A stretch of 64,000 nt of DNA, taken from assembly GCF_040954835.1 (NCBI RefSeq), contig NC_090698.1:39175501-39239500 (forward strand), given 5' to 3'. Source of the DNA: Lepisosteus oculatus. Taxonomy: Eukaryota; Chordata; Actinopteri; Semionotiformes; Lepisosteidae. Below are positions 15,196-30,879 of this stretch, one piece after another. Below the pieces are notes generated by a model, which saw only the letters and a program-made list of their open reading frames with translations, did no database searches and was not told where the DNA came from. A program made the position numbers and the translations under genes. The stretch's first letter is position 1; each line of letters opens with the position of its first letter.

Positions 15196-16077
15196 TTTCA
15201 TTTTTAAAAGGAAACTTTAACATATAAACTAAAACAAAACACATTGAAGAAAACATGTAAAATATTGTTACATGTCAGTGTCTCCATAAATGTTTTTACT
15301 GTATCGTTTCTTTCCACACACTCCCTAATTATGGTTGCAGAAATAAGTATTATTGGACTCCAATATGTTATGAGCTACTAGTGTTTCTCCCATAGAAACT
15401 AATTGTGAGGGACTTTGATAATAATGGGCAACATCTTTCTGAATATCCTTTAATTTTTAAGTATGAAAATTTTGGTTTTTACAATGCAAAGTAAAAATTA
15501 AGCAATTCAAATCACAAACAATATGGTTTTGTAGTTTGAAGCTGAGATTAAATTAAACAGATTCTTTAGATTTTCAACAGTCTTGGAAATATGAGAACAA
15601 CTTTTTTGGATATATATTTAGGGATATAAATAAACCCGACATTGCTCCTTCAGTTGTTACTGTCTTGAGATCAAGAAGTTCTTTTAGGTCCATTTCACAG
15701 TAACTCTGAGAACCAAGTCTGAGAATTATCTCGCCAGATTAGTGCAAACTTTGGTGATAACCACAAAGTGACACATGATCGTGAGGAACAGACATTTTGC
15801 AGAACTGCAGGTCAACTAGCCATTGTGGGAAAGAGGAGAGTCTGATACTACAAAAACAATGAGATGAAGTCTCTAATTCAGAAAGAAAAGGGTTGCTGCA
15901 GGCTAACATTTAAATACTAGCACGGAGAGCATTCTTTCTGTGGTGTATCAGACTACAGGATGTGCTTTCTGAATTCTATTCTCTTGCAACTATCTTGTCC
16001 CGCTTCAAACCTCATGTGGTTTATGTAGGTGATATACAGTTTCCACTAAGCCACCTGACCATAAAGAGAGTTTATAT

Positions 16078-16101
16078 CTTACTGTCTTACTGTCTTACTG
16101 T
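16078..16101. repeat. 8-bp unit repeated three times
   Basis: Three perfect adjacent copies of CTTACTGT. Confidence 0.95.
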
Positions 16102-19100
16102 AGGGTCACTGATGCCAGCTATAAAACAGTCCTGACGAACATCTGCTCCCCTTGACCATGTTGAAAACTAGTGATGTTTCAGTTTGCATGAGCAACATCA
16201 TCAATTCCATTGGTTTTACATATTCTAATTTGTAAAGCTGTATAATAAGCATACCAACATGTTATAATTGTTTAAACACATTGCAGACAAGGATCTGGAA
16301 GACTTCTGAGTCTAAAAACAAAAATGCGTGTAGTAAATAAATACAAGACTGCTGCATGAATATGTTGGTGTGTATGTGTCAGACTTGTCCTACACTAGTT
16401 ATTCCTGTATATGTACTAAATTACTTCATTGAGTTCAGTTATATCACTTGTCATTTTATTTGGGAGCTTTGTTATGCATTAGGCAAGTTGTGCATTTGTT
16501 CCACAGTGTCTCTTCCTCTCCAAAATAGAAAAAAAAAACAGAAATAGGATATACTCGGTGCACTTAAACTTGATTGCATTCTTTGGACACTGTTGATATT
16601 TTCCTTACATAATCTATGACAGCTGCTGCTTTCTTAATAATTATAGACCTTAATATTTTTGTGGTTTTCTTTTCATTTAGTAAAGAAGACAGATCCCAGT
16701 GGTGAATTACTGTATTCATTGAATTTCTGTGTATCCTATTACATTGGCTATTGTTATTGCCTACAGTGACTGGTATCCTTAGACAATTACTATAAAAACT
16801 AGTGCTTGTAGGCAAAAGGTGTATATTTTTTCCTCCCACAACAATATAGGTTAACATTCTGACAGCCAGAAAGGGCCCCTAGCATATCATTCCCAATGTG
16901 CCTCAAAGAGTAATTAGTTTGTTATTGTTAGATCACTCATACTATTACATAACATGAATTGCGCACACATGTTATTAATTAGTACTATTATGAAAATAAT
17001 GTTTTGGAGTCATAACAAAACAAAGTAATTACATCTTTTATGCTAGCTACAGTATCCTTTTTAGGAATATGTATTACTTTTCAGTCATTATTTTAACAGA
17101 TTAAGCTATAGATGGCACTAGAAATCAGCTAATCACAAAGGGAAAAGATTTTTCTGTTAAACATAAGCTGATTTTTCTTACTGTATTTAATACTGACAGA
17201 TTATTAACGACCAGAATTCAGGTGATCACAACGTTCCTTATGAAAATTTAAATCTAGGTTCTTTTTCATGTTTTACACATTAGATTCAGAAGTGTGTCTT
17301 GTACACAGAATATAGGTCCATATTTTGCTTTAAGTTAACCAATATAATGAGGTTTGAATAGAAATATGGTAGATGTAGGAAAGTCTTTGAAAAATGAATA
17401 ATGAAAAATTCTATATGTACTGTACATAGTATCCCATTTTGTTTTGTTTTTTAATACAAGTTACCAGAGCATATTTTGAACTGTCTGTGTAAACCAGAGT
17501 GGTTTTGTACCGATGTTAAATCTGTTTTTTCAGAGCTGACAATAATACATTGTAAAGTTCAGGACAAGTTCAAAGTTTTTAACACATTTTTAAATGTACC
17601 AAAACCTTAATGTTAGACATAAATGTAGACATTGTGTAAACATATTTAATCATGATTTTAAAAGTTTTGGTTCACTCAAAAGTATTGTGCCACTTTTATA
17701 TTAATATAATTAAAACAAAATTAGTTTTAATAACTTTTTAATTATTTTTCACAGTTATGGATACAATATATATGATTTATATTATATACAGTTCCTATTT
17801 TTTTTTCATTTCCAGCTAAAGTGGCAAAAAAGTATTATGCATTCAATCACAAAATATATCAACCATGAAAATTATATATAGTAAGAATAATTAAAGTGAC
17901 TCACTGCATATAACTACACATACAGACATTATAACTAAAATATAGAAACCAGCTGATATGTGGAGTAATTTACGCGTCTACTACATGGCACTTGATCGAA
18001 ATGTCTATTTTTGCAGCTGCATCTCCTCTGGCAAAAAAGTACCATTGAGCCCCACCCAAGCATGTTGATAGATGCTTTAAACCTGATATGGTATCACTGT
18101 GCTGAAGAGAATCATCTTCAGAATGAGATCCCACTGAAGATCTAGTTCATTCAAAGTGACTAAAACTATATTCCTGCAGCTGTGCTACTAAAAATCAGGA
18201 AGTAAATCAAACAACTGAGCTGAAAGACAGTGATGACCAAATGAAAAATATGTTTAAGGAATCTAAGATACAAGAGTAATATCATCCTCAGAATGAAATT
18301 CAGAGGTTATTAGTCAATTCTGGTATTTCAGGGTATTGTATTATTTGATTTCTATGAAAATCCCATGTTAACTTGTAAAATTGTCACAGAATAATTGCAA
18401 ATATTGAAAATGTCATCCTGTTTACATCTTTACATACTCTTTACAAAACCTTTTGCAAAATTGGTTACTGGACATCTCTCTATTTTCATAAGTGTCTTAA
18501 GCAGAGGAGATCTACAGTATGGTGATTTATATTGTTAAAAAGTGGTTTCACCCTTTCACGGATTGGTGCCTTAATATAGAGATATTTTAGTTTTAAAATT
18601 ATCATTTTGTGTCCCTCTTGTGATTATATTTATTTATTGAGATCAGTATTGTGTTTCACCACGTGATATTATGTTGTCTAAATTTCAAGTAGTCTTCGTA
18701 CTATTGCGTTACAAAAAGAGAGAATCTCAGTTATTAAGAAGAAGCAATACTTTTTGTTTGTTCAAGTAGGAAGACTTTAATTGTTGAGACGTCACCAGAA
18801 ATATGTTCTTGCTCTCTGTTAGAAAAACAGACTAAAAGTCATCCTGGCATTTAAACTGGAAAAAAAGCTATTTTAACAATGATGGTCACATATTAAAAAT
18901 AGTTCATTGGAAAAACTTAAGAACACCAGCTTAATGTTTACAGTGTTTTTGTATAAGGACAAAAACCAGTCTTACGTTTTAGTAGCTAAGCCTTCTTCTT
19001 TCAGTCACAAGTTCTTCTGGCATGTCTGGATTAATTTAGTTTAAAGCCCAGATCCTATTCCCAAAGTATTTTCACTGGGGATAAATAGTAGCAATGTAAA

Positions 19101-20489
19101 GATAATATAGTGGTTTACATTTCAAATGTCATGCCCTTATAGTTTGGGGTGGGAGAGGAGCGATAGAAAGGAGCTTAACACAAGAAATTGAATCATTGGT
19201 ACTGTTTCTTGCTTGTAAATTATCATGGTGTCATGGTTAACGGTTAAAATCAGACACTAATAATAGTAATGAAAAGAGTCTTTTGGATTCCTAGCATTGC
19301 TTAACAAAACAGTTGATTAATGTTTACAAGGTTATATTGGAACAGTAAATATGGTGTTACTGTAATTGATTTCACTTTACTTTATAATTTGATTTTTATG
19401 CTTTTCCATTTGTCCCTCGGCATGTGTTGAATATCCTTTTGAAAAGATTAATCATAACAGTGTTTACAAATGATGTCTGCACTAAATCTCTCTCCCTGGG
19501 TAACAGATTAATATTTGCCATCCATTAATGGGAAAAATTTACACTAGGCTAAATACAGTGTTAAATGTCTTTGTACTGGCAACACATTGGTGTAATTTTA
19601 CATAATTTATTGTATCCACAGTATAAAGCAGGAAAGTCAGGCTTCACATTGTTAATCAAAGAATAACTTGAGATTGGTATCCTGATTGTATGGGTATTAT
19701 ATGTACTTATTTTTAAGGCAAACACAAAAAAAGAGTACAGAGTAATGGAAACACTTTAGCTTTGAAAACAAAAGCTTAACCACAGAAACTAATTTGAAGG
19801 TTATACCATTAAACAGAGAAAAAGTATTTGTGTCTGTGAGACAAACTAACAAATATGTCTGTGTACTTGAGAAGAGAAAGAAATTATACTCACGTATTTT
19901 GTAAAGGATATGAAAAAACGTTTCTCTTTAACTGAAGTTACTGTAAATTGCCCTGTTGTGATTATATGCATGCTGTATATATGCTGTGCTGTGTTTAATA
20001 GATTAAATATATACTGTACATTACTTTTAAAAGTAAATTACTGAAGTTTTGATCTTATTAGGAGAGACAAACATACTGAACTAAACCATTTTAATTTATA
20101 ATGATAAGGCTTTGCATGAATGACTTCAACTACAAACACAAATTGTTGTGATACACAATACACATTAAAATATACTCACAAGAAGTGTAAAGGCACTTAA
20201 ACTAGAAAACGGTGGTAGAAAGGACCCTTTGCTAAAGACTCTGTTAAAGGTCTTTGAAAAAAAATAAAAAATAAAAATAAAATGTACATGGTCTTGCTTC
20301 CTTAAACTTAATCTGCTCATTCAACTAAACTTTCTTCCTTTTGTTTGTCCCTTAGCTAATTTTAATGTAGTATTATGTAATTTAATACATATATATATAT
20401 AATATACTGTAGTAAATGTATGTTTATAACAAAATGAAGAGGCTGAAAAATGAACTAGAAGACAGAAGTAAAAAGTACACAAAATTATA

Positions 20490-20870
20490 TTTGAAACTGA
20501 TAATATGCACTTCTTAAGCCAAAAGGCTGTGGAAGTATGGAACAAGCTGCACAGCCGTGTTTTTACAGCTAGTACCCTAGCTTCTTTCAAGAAATGGATG
20601 GATATAATATTTGAATCAAATATCTACCAAACCAATTTGATAGGCTGAATAAAACCCTTTTGTTTGTAATCAGTCTTATGAAATACATCTCTTTTTTAAA
20701 ATATGCATTTTAATTAAAAAATAATTGGACATGACAGTTCACATTGCAAACATTAATTATTCTGTAAGCAGTAGTGGGATGACGGATGAGTGTACAGTAG
20801 ATCTATACTTTAAAGTAAAGGAATTAGCCTCTACTTACTCCTTTGCAACGTGCACACTGACACAGCTTCT
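20490..20870 (+). repeat. Degenerate interspersed-repeat remnant
   Basis: One plus-strand frame at about 20521-20645 reads a short stretch (VWNKLHSRVF...SFKKWMD, then a stop) that resembles the C-terminal end of LINE reverse transcriptases. At about 20815-20870 the sequence ACTCCTTTGCAACGTGCACA resembles a diverged version of the flank of the inverted repeat at 58900-58960 (TTCCTTTGCAGCCTACGCAT). Both hints are weak; a consensus library search would decide. Confidence 0.3.
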
Positions 20871-23800
20871 CAATCTTTCATAGTAATTTCATTTAAAAAC
20901 ACCAGTGGGACTTGACATGCAAATATGATTTCTAAAAATGTATCTACCCAGATCTGATCTGTGAATTTACACAGGTCTTATATAGAATGTATTATTAATC
21001 CTCAGTAGATCTAAAACATAAACAAAGCATTTGGTTAATATGCATGATTTACAAACCTCTAATCCCTATAACACTTCTACGCCACTGCTTTAACAAAAGT
21101 TTTTGTATGTCATATTTTTTGTATGATCAGAGATGAAAGATGATTACTTTGTAAACCTATTAAAGTCATATGTTCTATGTTGTTAAGTACAGCTGTGTGA
21201 AACTTTTTAACATATTTTGTTGGAATTTCTTTAATTAAACAAAGTGGGCAGAGAGCATTTTTCTTTGCTAATTACTACTGACAGTGTCTACCTTATATCA
21301 TAAAGAGACTGAGAAATATATATGCCTTCTGGAAAGCAAGTAACCCTAACTGGGGTATAATAAATCACAATGGCACTTAGGCAAATGTCACAGTACACAT
21401 CTGTTAAGTTTTCACCCACTCATTCTCACTTTCAGTAATTGTTGCAATTTAAATCTGCATCTTCATTTATTTTTTCAAATGTGTTGCTTATAAAAAGCAC
21501 TTTCAGGATCCACCAGTTCACAAGTTTTTAAAAATATTTATACATGTATTCATTTTATTGACAACGACGTAATGCCTCTCAAAGACTTTTTTTTTCATTA
21601 CAGAAATTATACGTTGAAATGTTAACTATTCACTTGAAACATTTTTTTAACTTTAATATTATTTTATATATATTTAACCATACATTGTTTTGTGGCAATT
21701 CAGTGAATGTGTCATTGTTTTTTTTTGTTAATGACCTACTGCATGTGTCAGATGTAACAGTTTAATATCCTGTATTATGTATCATAATATCCAGTTTTCA
21801 GATTTCAGTTCAGTTTTCCTTTCACATAAGCACCATCAGACTACGTTACAAACAACTAACTATTTTAAAAGATTTTGCAAAGATGTCAACAAACCTAATC
21901 CAGTGTAAATTTCTGGAACTGAAACTTCAAGCTGAAATGTTCCAAGCAAATGCATGGAAGAACGAAAACGTCTTACCACAAGAGAGAATAATAATGGACA
22001 GTGATGTGCAGGAAACATAACAGTAAAAGAATCAAATTAATAGGAAGTCAAAAAGAATAGATTTGTCTTCAGTGTCTTCAGAGAATCCAGAGTCCATTAA
22101 ACAGTAGCTGCCAATGAGTTAAAGAGACCAAGTGAAACAAAAATTGAAGAGTCATGAGGAAGACTGTAATAGATGATCCTATATCCTTGTTGAGATATGT
22201 TGGAACAGACCTTTAGAGACCTTCAGAGAGTTAAGCGGTGCCAATGTTATGATGGGGTTCAGATTAGTTGAAACCTCTTGGACAGCAGGTGTAGATGAGC
22301 CACATATGGACTAATGTGTCCATGCACCTTGGTTCATCTTATACGGCTAAGTTGCAGCCTGCCTACAGAATGCATATGTAGTCCCTGAAATTGACCAACA
22401 GTTCAACTAGGAGGAAATAAAGGCATGGTAAAGAATCTTAGGGTGTAAAAGAACAATAGGATCATAATTTAATTGATGTCAGAAGCAAAAATTATTTTTT
22501 TGCCTTTTAAATATTTTGTATTATATAGCTTTCATTCATTCTTGAATTCATTACGACCTGCTTTTCATTTTGTATGGTACTTATTCTTTAATACAAAAAC
22601 TGTATGCTCTATCAAGGTTAAGGCTTTCTACGAATGGGTTAAATAAGTAATATTGCTTGGTTATCCATTGGACACCAAGGAATCCAAAGTTCTTAGTTCC
22701 TTTCCCCTTCCCGTCATGCCTCTCTAATGAAACCAGGTTTATGGTTTAGGTGTAACCTGTTTTGTTGTCATTCTTCTCCCACCCAAGCAATTAAAAGCAG
22801 CTTTAACCAGGGCAAAACAGACCTTTTAAATAATTCTGCATGGATTCAGTATTTTAAGTACATGGCTGGGGTGTGTGTCTGGGGAAGATTATGTTGGTGT
22901 GTGTACAATGGGTGGATGCTTAAAAACTGGTTTTGAGGATTTAGGTGGGTTTAAACTAAGTTAGCTAGAAATTGTGCTCAAATTCTGTATGTGTTGCTTT
23001 AAGCATTACATGATGAATGCTAGGATATTTTCAGTAAAAATACAAATACAGATTTTTGCGTAAAAACATATGATCTGTTGCCATGTGAATCTGGACCAGA
23101 TGTAAATGACTAGGTAAGAATGAGGATATTTATGGACACTTACTGTATATTAAGGCATTTAAGACTGTTATAAAACACACTTCTCCAACAAAGTCTGGTT
23201 TCATTACTTGGTGCATTTTTATTTAGCAGACTCTCACAGGAAGCCTAGTAGAGAACAAATACCTTGTCCCCAGCCAGATAAACTCAGATATCTGGGGTGC
23301 TATTTACCTAATGAATATGACCCATGACCTTCTATGACAGGATCCAGCAAACAAGGAAGTAACAGGTTGGAAGCACCAGAAGGTGAAAGATTCACACAAA
23401 GATGTACATTGTAGTCAACTTGAAATGCAAAAGGTAATGTTTACTACTGGTTTTCAGTGGTACACACGTCCTACCCCCAGGTGCTGGGCTGCTGTGTGAG
23501 GTCGTAATTACCTGGTAAAGCAAGAGTGTCACCTCCCCTTCCATATACATTCTCCAGCCACAGGCAACTCATCTTCCTAATGAGTCTAAGGGGAGGGACA
23601 GCACAGTAGCATTTGGAAGAAAATGCCTCAGGCTAAACTGTTTTGTTGGTTAAACATGATGGCACAGATGATTGCATTTGATAAAAACAGCGGAGCCTAT
23701 CCTGAACCTAGGCATTGTATGCAGATATGTGACTGGATTTCATCTGCCGTAAAGTCGATCTCTCAATACAGCTTGTGTGTCACTTTCTTAAATTTCAGAG

Positions 23801-26800
23801 GCTTTATCGTCAAGTATCTTTTACTTTTTATATGATAATTATAAATACAACAACTCATTATATTTATCAACAGATACATTCAGATACTCTGATTTTGAAT
23901 GATAAAAAATAGTTTTGGTGGTTCCCGAGAGAAGTGTGAAAAGTTCATTTATCTGTTATGTACACGGGGGAGGAGATGGCTCATTTTTCTATACCTGTTT
24001 GAGATTGTTCCAGAAATACACAGAGGGAGTGGCAGGATGGTTAATTATTGTATTGATCCATAAGCTCATGTTTGAGAACTGTGAACATAGTTGTATCATG
24101 TGCTGTTGGGATGTTGTAGGAGGTATTTGTTTTACCTCATTGGTAAGACCAGCAGAACCTTGGCAACTAGAAGACTGAAGCTTAGATTACGTAACAGTGT
24201 GTGAAAAGTAATTACATGCACTTTCCAAAATCATTAGATCTATTGCTATGAAAAGACATACGTTTAAAAAAGATGTAATGGACATAAGTTATTAATCACA
24301 CTGCAGAATATACATAGAAACAAATCTAAATTGTGTTCCTAATGAATTAACTGCACAGTACAATTGCAATTTTATTTTGAACACACTTTGTTGTTTTGAG
24401 TTTGTTCTCCTTTATGAGGGAAAATGACTGGTAAGTGTCCACAACATGGCTAATGTGTAGTTGATATATGTTCTCGAGTTTTGCAGTGGACCTGTGTAGC
24501 TGTTTCCATGGCAGCCACAGGCAGTGTATGTACATGTTTGTTTTTTTTATTGTGCATGCTGAAGAATGTAATCTGAACTGTAAGCCTGTCTTAAAACACA
24601 TGTAAACTTAAAAGGACATCACTGGCCAGATTGTTCAGTAAAAATGCACAAATGCATTGATCAAGAAAATTAAAAACATATTTGCAGAAACTTTACAACT
24701 AAATTTCCTTATATAATTAATGTTTAAATCATACAGACATCTTGCTTTTAATATTGTTCCTTCAACATGTCAATAGAATTGTTCTCATGTCAGACTGTTT
24801 GTTCATATGTCACTGTGTTGAATTTACTTTATAAAAAATGCTATTAGTATAACGCTAAATGAATTGTAAATTATGCTCAGTGAGTTTATTAAGTTGCGTC
24901 CGACATACATTGCATAAACAGTGCTTATTTTGTTTTGTTTTTGTTTAACTAATTTGGCAAAACAGGACAAAAACAATGCAGATTTCAATGGCAATATGTG
25001 TTTTAGTAGCGTGTGCTTTTCAGTGACAATGTTGGTGTAACTGTTATGAAATATTTGGTTTCATTTCAGTTGGCTTATAAAGTTCAAAACCAAACACTTG
25101 TAAGAGTATATTTTTAAAAATCCCCTTGTCAAATTACAGATTTAAACTTTCTTTCCAGTTAAAATTTATCCACTTTAACCTAAGAAACCCACACCTTTTA
25201 TTGATTTTTAAAATGTTGTCAATTTTTGTCCTCTCTGGTTATCCTTACCATGGAAACTAAATAAATATTATCTTGGAAATTACTTGTACCTATAAATTAT
25301 TTTACAAAAACTGGAATATAGTGCATGAAGGGGCCATATATTACATCCATGTTCTGTGAGCAGTTTTGATATACCTTTATTCTAATACAACACCAAGATA
25401 ACTGTTGAAAGCTGAAATCCTTTATTACAGGCATTCAGTATTTGTGCTAAAATTGTTCCACTTTGTAGTTTTGTGGATGATGTTCTTGAAGCTTGTTTAA
25501 TAAAAATGTTGGTTGGGAATTTGATTGAAATTATGGAAACTTCTTTCCTGTATTACCACTTTTTAACGTAATCTAAAAAAATTAGCTGAAAAGTATTCCA
25601 TAAAAGTAGTAAATAACTGTGCATCAGTTATTGTTTCAAAAATGGTACAATATTAATGTCTGTTATTTCAAAAGTGTAAAAGATTCTGTTATGCCAGGTT
25701 AATTGTTTTTTTTTCTTTTCAGTTCAGATATGTGATAGCAATTTATGTTCTTGTGTGACTCCACTTAAGGCTGTCAGAAAATCTTTAATGCCCGCAAGCA
25801 GTGCATTGTTGGGAATACAACCTGTGTGTTCCACTGTGGCAAATGTTAACACTTAATGGTAGTTTTTATGGGACTGAGGCTGCTTAACTATAATTTTCAA
25901 CTATTAAGGTTGTCTCATTCCTTATGTCCGTTCAAATGATTTTGCTTAAATTCCTGAAACATTTTTTTTACTGTTCTAGACTTATGCAGTATATTCACAG
26001 ATACAAAAATACATTGTCATAAGATAGATATATTTACAGTATATCTGTGATAGTTCAAGATAAATTGAAAGAAGTACAAAGACAAAACAATATACAGTAC
26101 TGTATACATAGGAGGTGATTGTGAAAAATATTATGTTTTGTTGTTTCCAATGTTTTGTGTCTTTACTCTTAATTTGTTATCTACTGTAAAAGTAACATTT
26201 TCAGAAACATGAAGGGTTATGTGTCTTACCTTTGATAGAATCAGATTGATTCAGTCTATTATTGATTTGTCCGAAGTGTGAAACCACTTCTTATACAAAT
26301 TCAGTAATTCCTTTTTGATTTCAGTCTTACAAAAAAGGACAAACGTTGTACAAAAGTATTTTAGATATGTTAAAATAATAACATGAGCAGCTGCTGTTTT
26401 ACTGAACTTTTGGTTTACTTTTGAAACAGAATATACTCTTAGCACAAAATAACCTTTTTTTTCTTTTGTGAGGTTGCATAGCTAATCTCAAATAGTTGAT
26501 GAACTTTGGCATGCAGAAATGAATATTGGATATGAACACTTCATCTGCATAGATAAAAAAGAAATACTTTTTCTACCTATTGCAAATGTTCTAACTGCCC
26601 CTTTGCAGGTTTTTTTTCTCCAAATATATTTCAAGTGTCTTCAAAATAAATGAGATATACTTTTGCGAGTAGTTGGTTGAATTCATTCTTTATTCATCAC
26701 ACTTCTAACATAAATTGTTGTTCCAATAAAAGCTGATATATATTTCCATTAAAAAGAGCCATGTCAAATTTCAGACAAAAGGCAGATTAAAAAGTGGTTA

Positions 26801-29800
26801 TGAAAACAAGAATTATTATTAACCCCAGGGCATGATGTTGTGGTTGCATTAATGATACCTGTCAGTTTATAATATAAGTCATTTAAATGCCAAATGAAAG
26901 GCCAGCCCAGATCAAAAAAATATAATGGGTACATTAGAGAGTGAAATACTATTGCATTTTTTTATCAAAAGTTCTTTAAGCCATAAAACACAATAAATTA
27001 CATCTAGATAATTAATTCTTTAATCTTTCCCAGGCTCAGTCCAATGCTTTTGTATGTCCATACCCCTCCACATAGAATCACTTCCTCACCGCTTTAATCA
27101 GATATTAAGATTAATTATATTACATACACAGTACAAAACAGTCTGAAACCACCTTTACACTTATTAGAAACAGACAAAAAAACATATGATCAAACATTTT
27201 ATGAGAAATATAAAATATATTTAGATAAATATATAGAAATAAAATATATTTTAAGTATTTACATTATTGTATTACTTATTACATATGTGGCATTTATTAC
27301 AAAGTATGTTAAGTATTATAAAAACATTTAATAATATTAAAACTGTAAAAATATGAAATATCTGCAAGAATATTTAGAGGTGCCTCTAAACTGGTAGTGG
27401 TTAATAAGCTTGGGGCTTGGTTTTACATAGTTCTGCAACATGAATAATTACTTACAAATGAGAATTTTGTAATTGTCTGATTTTGTAACCAGAAGAAACT
27501 TGTCAAATGCACTTTGTAACACCTAAACCAGCAGGATTGTTTTGCATAATTTACATTTTACAATTATGATTATTAATATTTTATGTATTATTCCTGTACA
27601 AAGGAGCCAACCATGTAGTTGGATTCGCAAGAGGCCTTATTCTTTGGCAGGGTATATCTGTACTGGATGATCTGTTCGCTTTTTCTGTAAGAACATTCAC
27701 TCATTTTACAGTACTTCTACATTAAGTGCATTCACTTTTCTTAAATGTTTAGCATCATATTTTAATTAAAATAAACATATACATGTGGGTTTACTTGAGA
27801 TTTACTTCTCTTGTGAGATTGATGGAATGTTCTATAAATTTTGCTTAATTGTTTATATAAAAAAACGGATTCACATGTTCTGCAAAGCAAAATCTAAAAA
27901 TAGTTACAATTGTTTTTACAATTAGTTTTAAAGGTAGTGAAGTATGTATGTTTCTGTATCTATTCATAAACTAAAAAATGTTTATTTAAATTTTCACATA
28001 AAAGCAGAAGAAATATGCAGATTAAGTTTTCATAGTAAATAAGATATGACACCATAATGATATAATTCTCCTGGTGATTTGTACTCTACTAGTACAGTTC
28101 CTGACAAAGGGGAAAGGTTTTATCTTTGTTATGCTCAGACCTTTCACTGATGCACTAGATTTGAGTGAATGGCACCATGTCGATGGTCTTTTACTTCTAA
28201 TTGTATGAATAAACAAACACTGCTGAAAGATACAACTATTGTAGTGATATCCATAGACATACAGGCTCCTCCCTAATTTTTAGACTGTTAAAATGCTATG
28301 TGAAGTTAACTCAAAGTTTATTTTTTGGTGGTGGTAGCAAATTCACATTTACAATGAAATGAAAGTAACATTATGTTTTCAATTCAATTTTAGCAATGTA
28401 GTTGCAGCCTGATGTTAGGTTTAAAATGTTATACAGGATTCAAACATAAAGAGATTTTCTATAGTAGTGAAAAGCTAAAACTTAGTCAAGCCTATGGACT
28501 ATTATTCAGCCAGTGAATAGATAGCTCTCTGAGATCACTTTGAAAGCTGAGATCGTTGCAATCAAAAGCCAAATGGACAAAAAAGGAAAAAAAAAGGATT
28601 ACCTCAAAAGCACAAAATCAGGATTTCAGCAGACATCTCACAAGAATGCCAAGCCAAGCTTCTGTGCTCTTAAAATAGAATGTTAATAGCTGATGTCACT
28701 CTCATGTTGACAGGCCAGGAGCGAGAGACAAGCAATCATAGTCTGGAATATCTAGAGCTTAAAAACAGTTCCTAAAAGTAAGATCAGTAATGGTCTGTCT
28801 GGAAATTTCAAAAATGCTTTAATATGATGATGAATTGTAATGGAGTTAGTGAAAACTATAAAGTACATATTAAGTATTAAATACAGTCTTTTTTATTATA
28901 CAGTACATAGTTAACAAAATAATTGCACTTTAGTCCATCCAATGTATCTTATATTTGCCCTTTGGGCTAAGGAGACTTACAGGGAACTGTAAAAAATAAT
29001 TTTAATTGGCATTATCAAGGTATGATGTCACCAAGGTTATCGTCTGAGGTTGACCTCGTGAATTTGGTATCTGTGACTGAGTTATAAAAGAAACTAGAAA
29101 TAAGACATAAATCTGCCAAAAAGCAAGTAACTGACTGCTATGACAAATGGGACAAACTGATGTCATATGATGAAACACAAATTTCATTTTTGTACATTTT
29201 CACCAGTGGCATGATTAGCACAGAAAGGTGACACTTTTTGTTGAGAAAGAATGGCATCCTGTCTGTGACGAACATAAATTGTGCTGTTCAGCTTTAGGAT
29301 TGTCTTGCATCAGCTGGCGCAAGTTATAATTTGACAACAAACAGATTGCAAAGTTTAGCCCCCCAAAAATGTGGTGGCTTCTATCAAGAAGTTCAAGCTT
29401 GATCACAAATAGACTTTACAACAGAAAACCAAAACATACATTGAACCAGGAACATACAATGCACAACTTGATAAAAGAGCATACAACAGTGCTCTTGTTT
29501 GGTCCTAATGGTTTTTGATGGATGACTTGCTTTACATTTACCTAAAGATAGCAGATCACAAGTGTAAGATGTACAACTTGGGGGAGCTGGAGGTCTAGAG
29601 GGAGGAGAGGTTGAATATAATTCATGAGAAGTTTAAGAACTAATTAAACAGCTACAGCAAGTGCCTCATCATGATTATCAAGAAAGAAGGTTTGATAAAA
29701 TTCTAGCTATCTGAGTATGAAGAAATTTGAAGAGTACACATCTACAAGATTAGAAAATCTTAATTAAACCATATTTTAATTAAAATCCATCAATGGTATG

Positions 29801-30879
29801 GATACATTTGGACGATAATATAGGTACACTTTTTTGTAAGTGCTGTAATTAGTCATTTTTATGTTTACACTTTGTAGTATGTTTCACATTTGTTTCTTAC
29901 TTATTGTTATGATTGTTTTCTTGGCCTTAGTAACTACATAATTAGAAAGTGTATTTGATTATTGATGATTAATCTTTTGGGAAACTTGTTAGTCTGTTGG
30001 GTTTAAGCTGGAAGTTGCTGAAGTGTTCTAGATAGAATACTTAAAATTTAGTAAACATTTTGTCTTTTGACTGCCTTTATTAAATTCTTTAGCTAGTACC
30101 AAGTAAATCGTCTGATTACTTGATCTATCACTGTATTCATAAAGTGCTTGTCTAAAGATAAATGGGTATCATGTAGAGTACTTCTAGTCTCTTACTTTTA
30201 ATTTGTCCCATTTTAATATCTAAATGCATGTGGTCTGTAAAGAAATTGTTAAAAACTCTTATAATCGATGTTAAGAATGAGAAAAGTATGTTAATCTACT
30301 TGTAAAAATAATTTTCAAGAGTAGATTCTTTAAAGTATTTGTCCACAAATGTTCAGGTTACCTTATAGTTTACTTTAGGTTATTTTATAGTAAGAAAAAG
30401 CCTGAAGCTTTGTTTTTTTTTTCTGTCTGGAAAATCAACAGTAACATTTTAGCTCACACACAGCAGACATCATTCATACTCATGCACTGAGGCAGGTAAA
30501 ATATATTCATGACTTGAAATAGTATCCTTCTATTATCATGAAAAACCCTGAATGTTTTATACAAGTGTGTAACTAATACTGTGGGGAATATTGGGAAATG
30601 AAAGAGCCAAGGTATCTTATTAGGCATAAGCATGAACTGCTGCATGTCATTGACAAATGAACAGATGATCTGTTGCACTGTCCACCAGGATTGGTTTTAT
30701 CCTCATTTGTATGCTGACCGATGTCACTGCAAAGTACAAATGGATCCTTATTAGAAGCTTGGGTAACACTTTAGTTTGCGTGCATATTACAAGACACGCT
30801 TTTCATACTTACATTATAAATACAGTTATAAATATCTGGTATATGCCTTAATAGAAATGTAAAGAGAATGTAAGAATGA
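20871..30879. other. Gene-free AT-rich DNA
   Basis: Ten kilobases with no supported gene, RNA or intact repeat. The short open frames lack start context, splice signals and domain similarity. Confidence 0.5.

Larger units (their letters stand above)
5529..20489. other. Gene-free AT-rich DNA
   Basis: Nearly 15 kb without a recognisable exon, RNA gene or full transposon. Short open frames occur at the rate expected by chance and none resembles a known domain. Small simple repeats are listed separately. The stretch at about 7420-8470 is richer in GC and non-repetitive, as are parts near 15,700-16,150 and 19,370-19,560; these are the most likely places for conserved regulatory DNA. Confidence 0.5.
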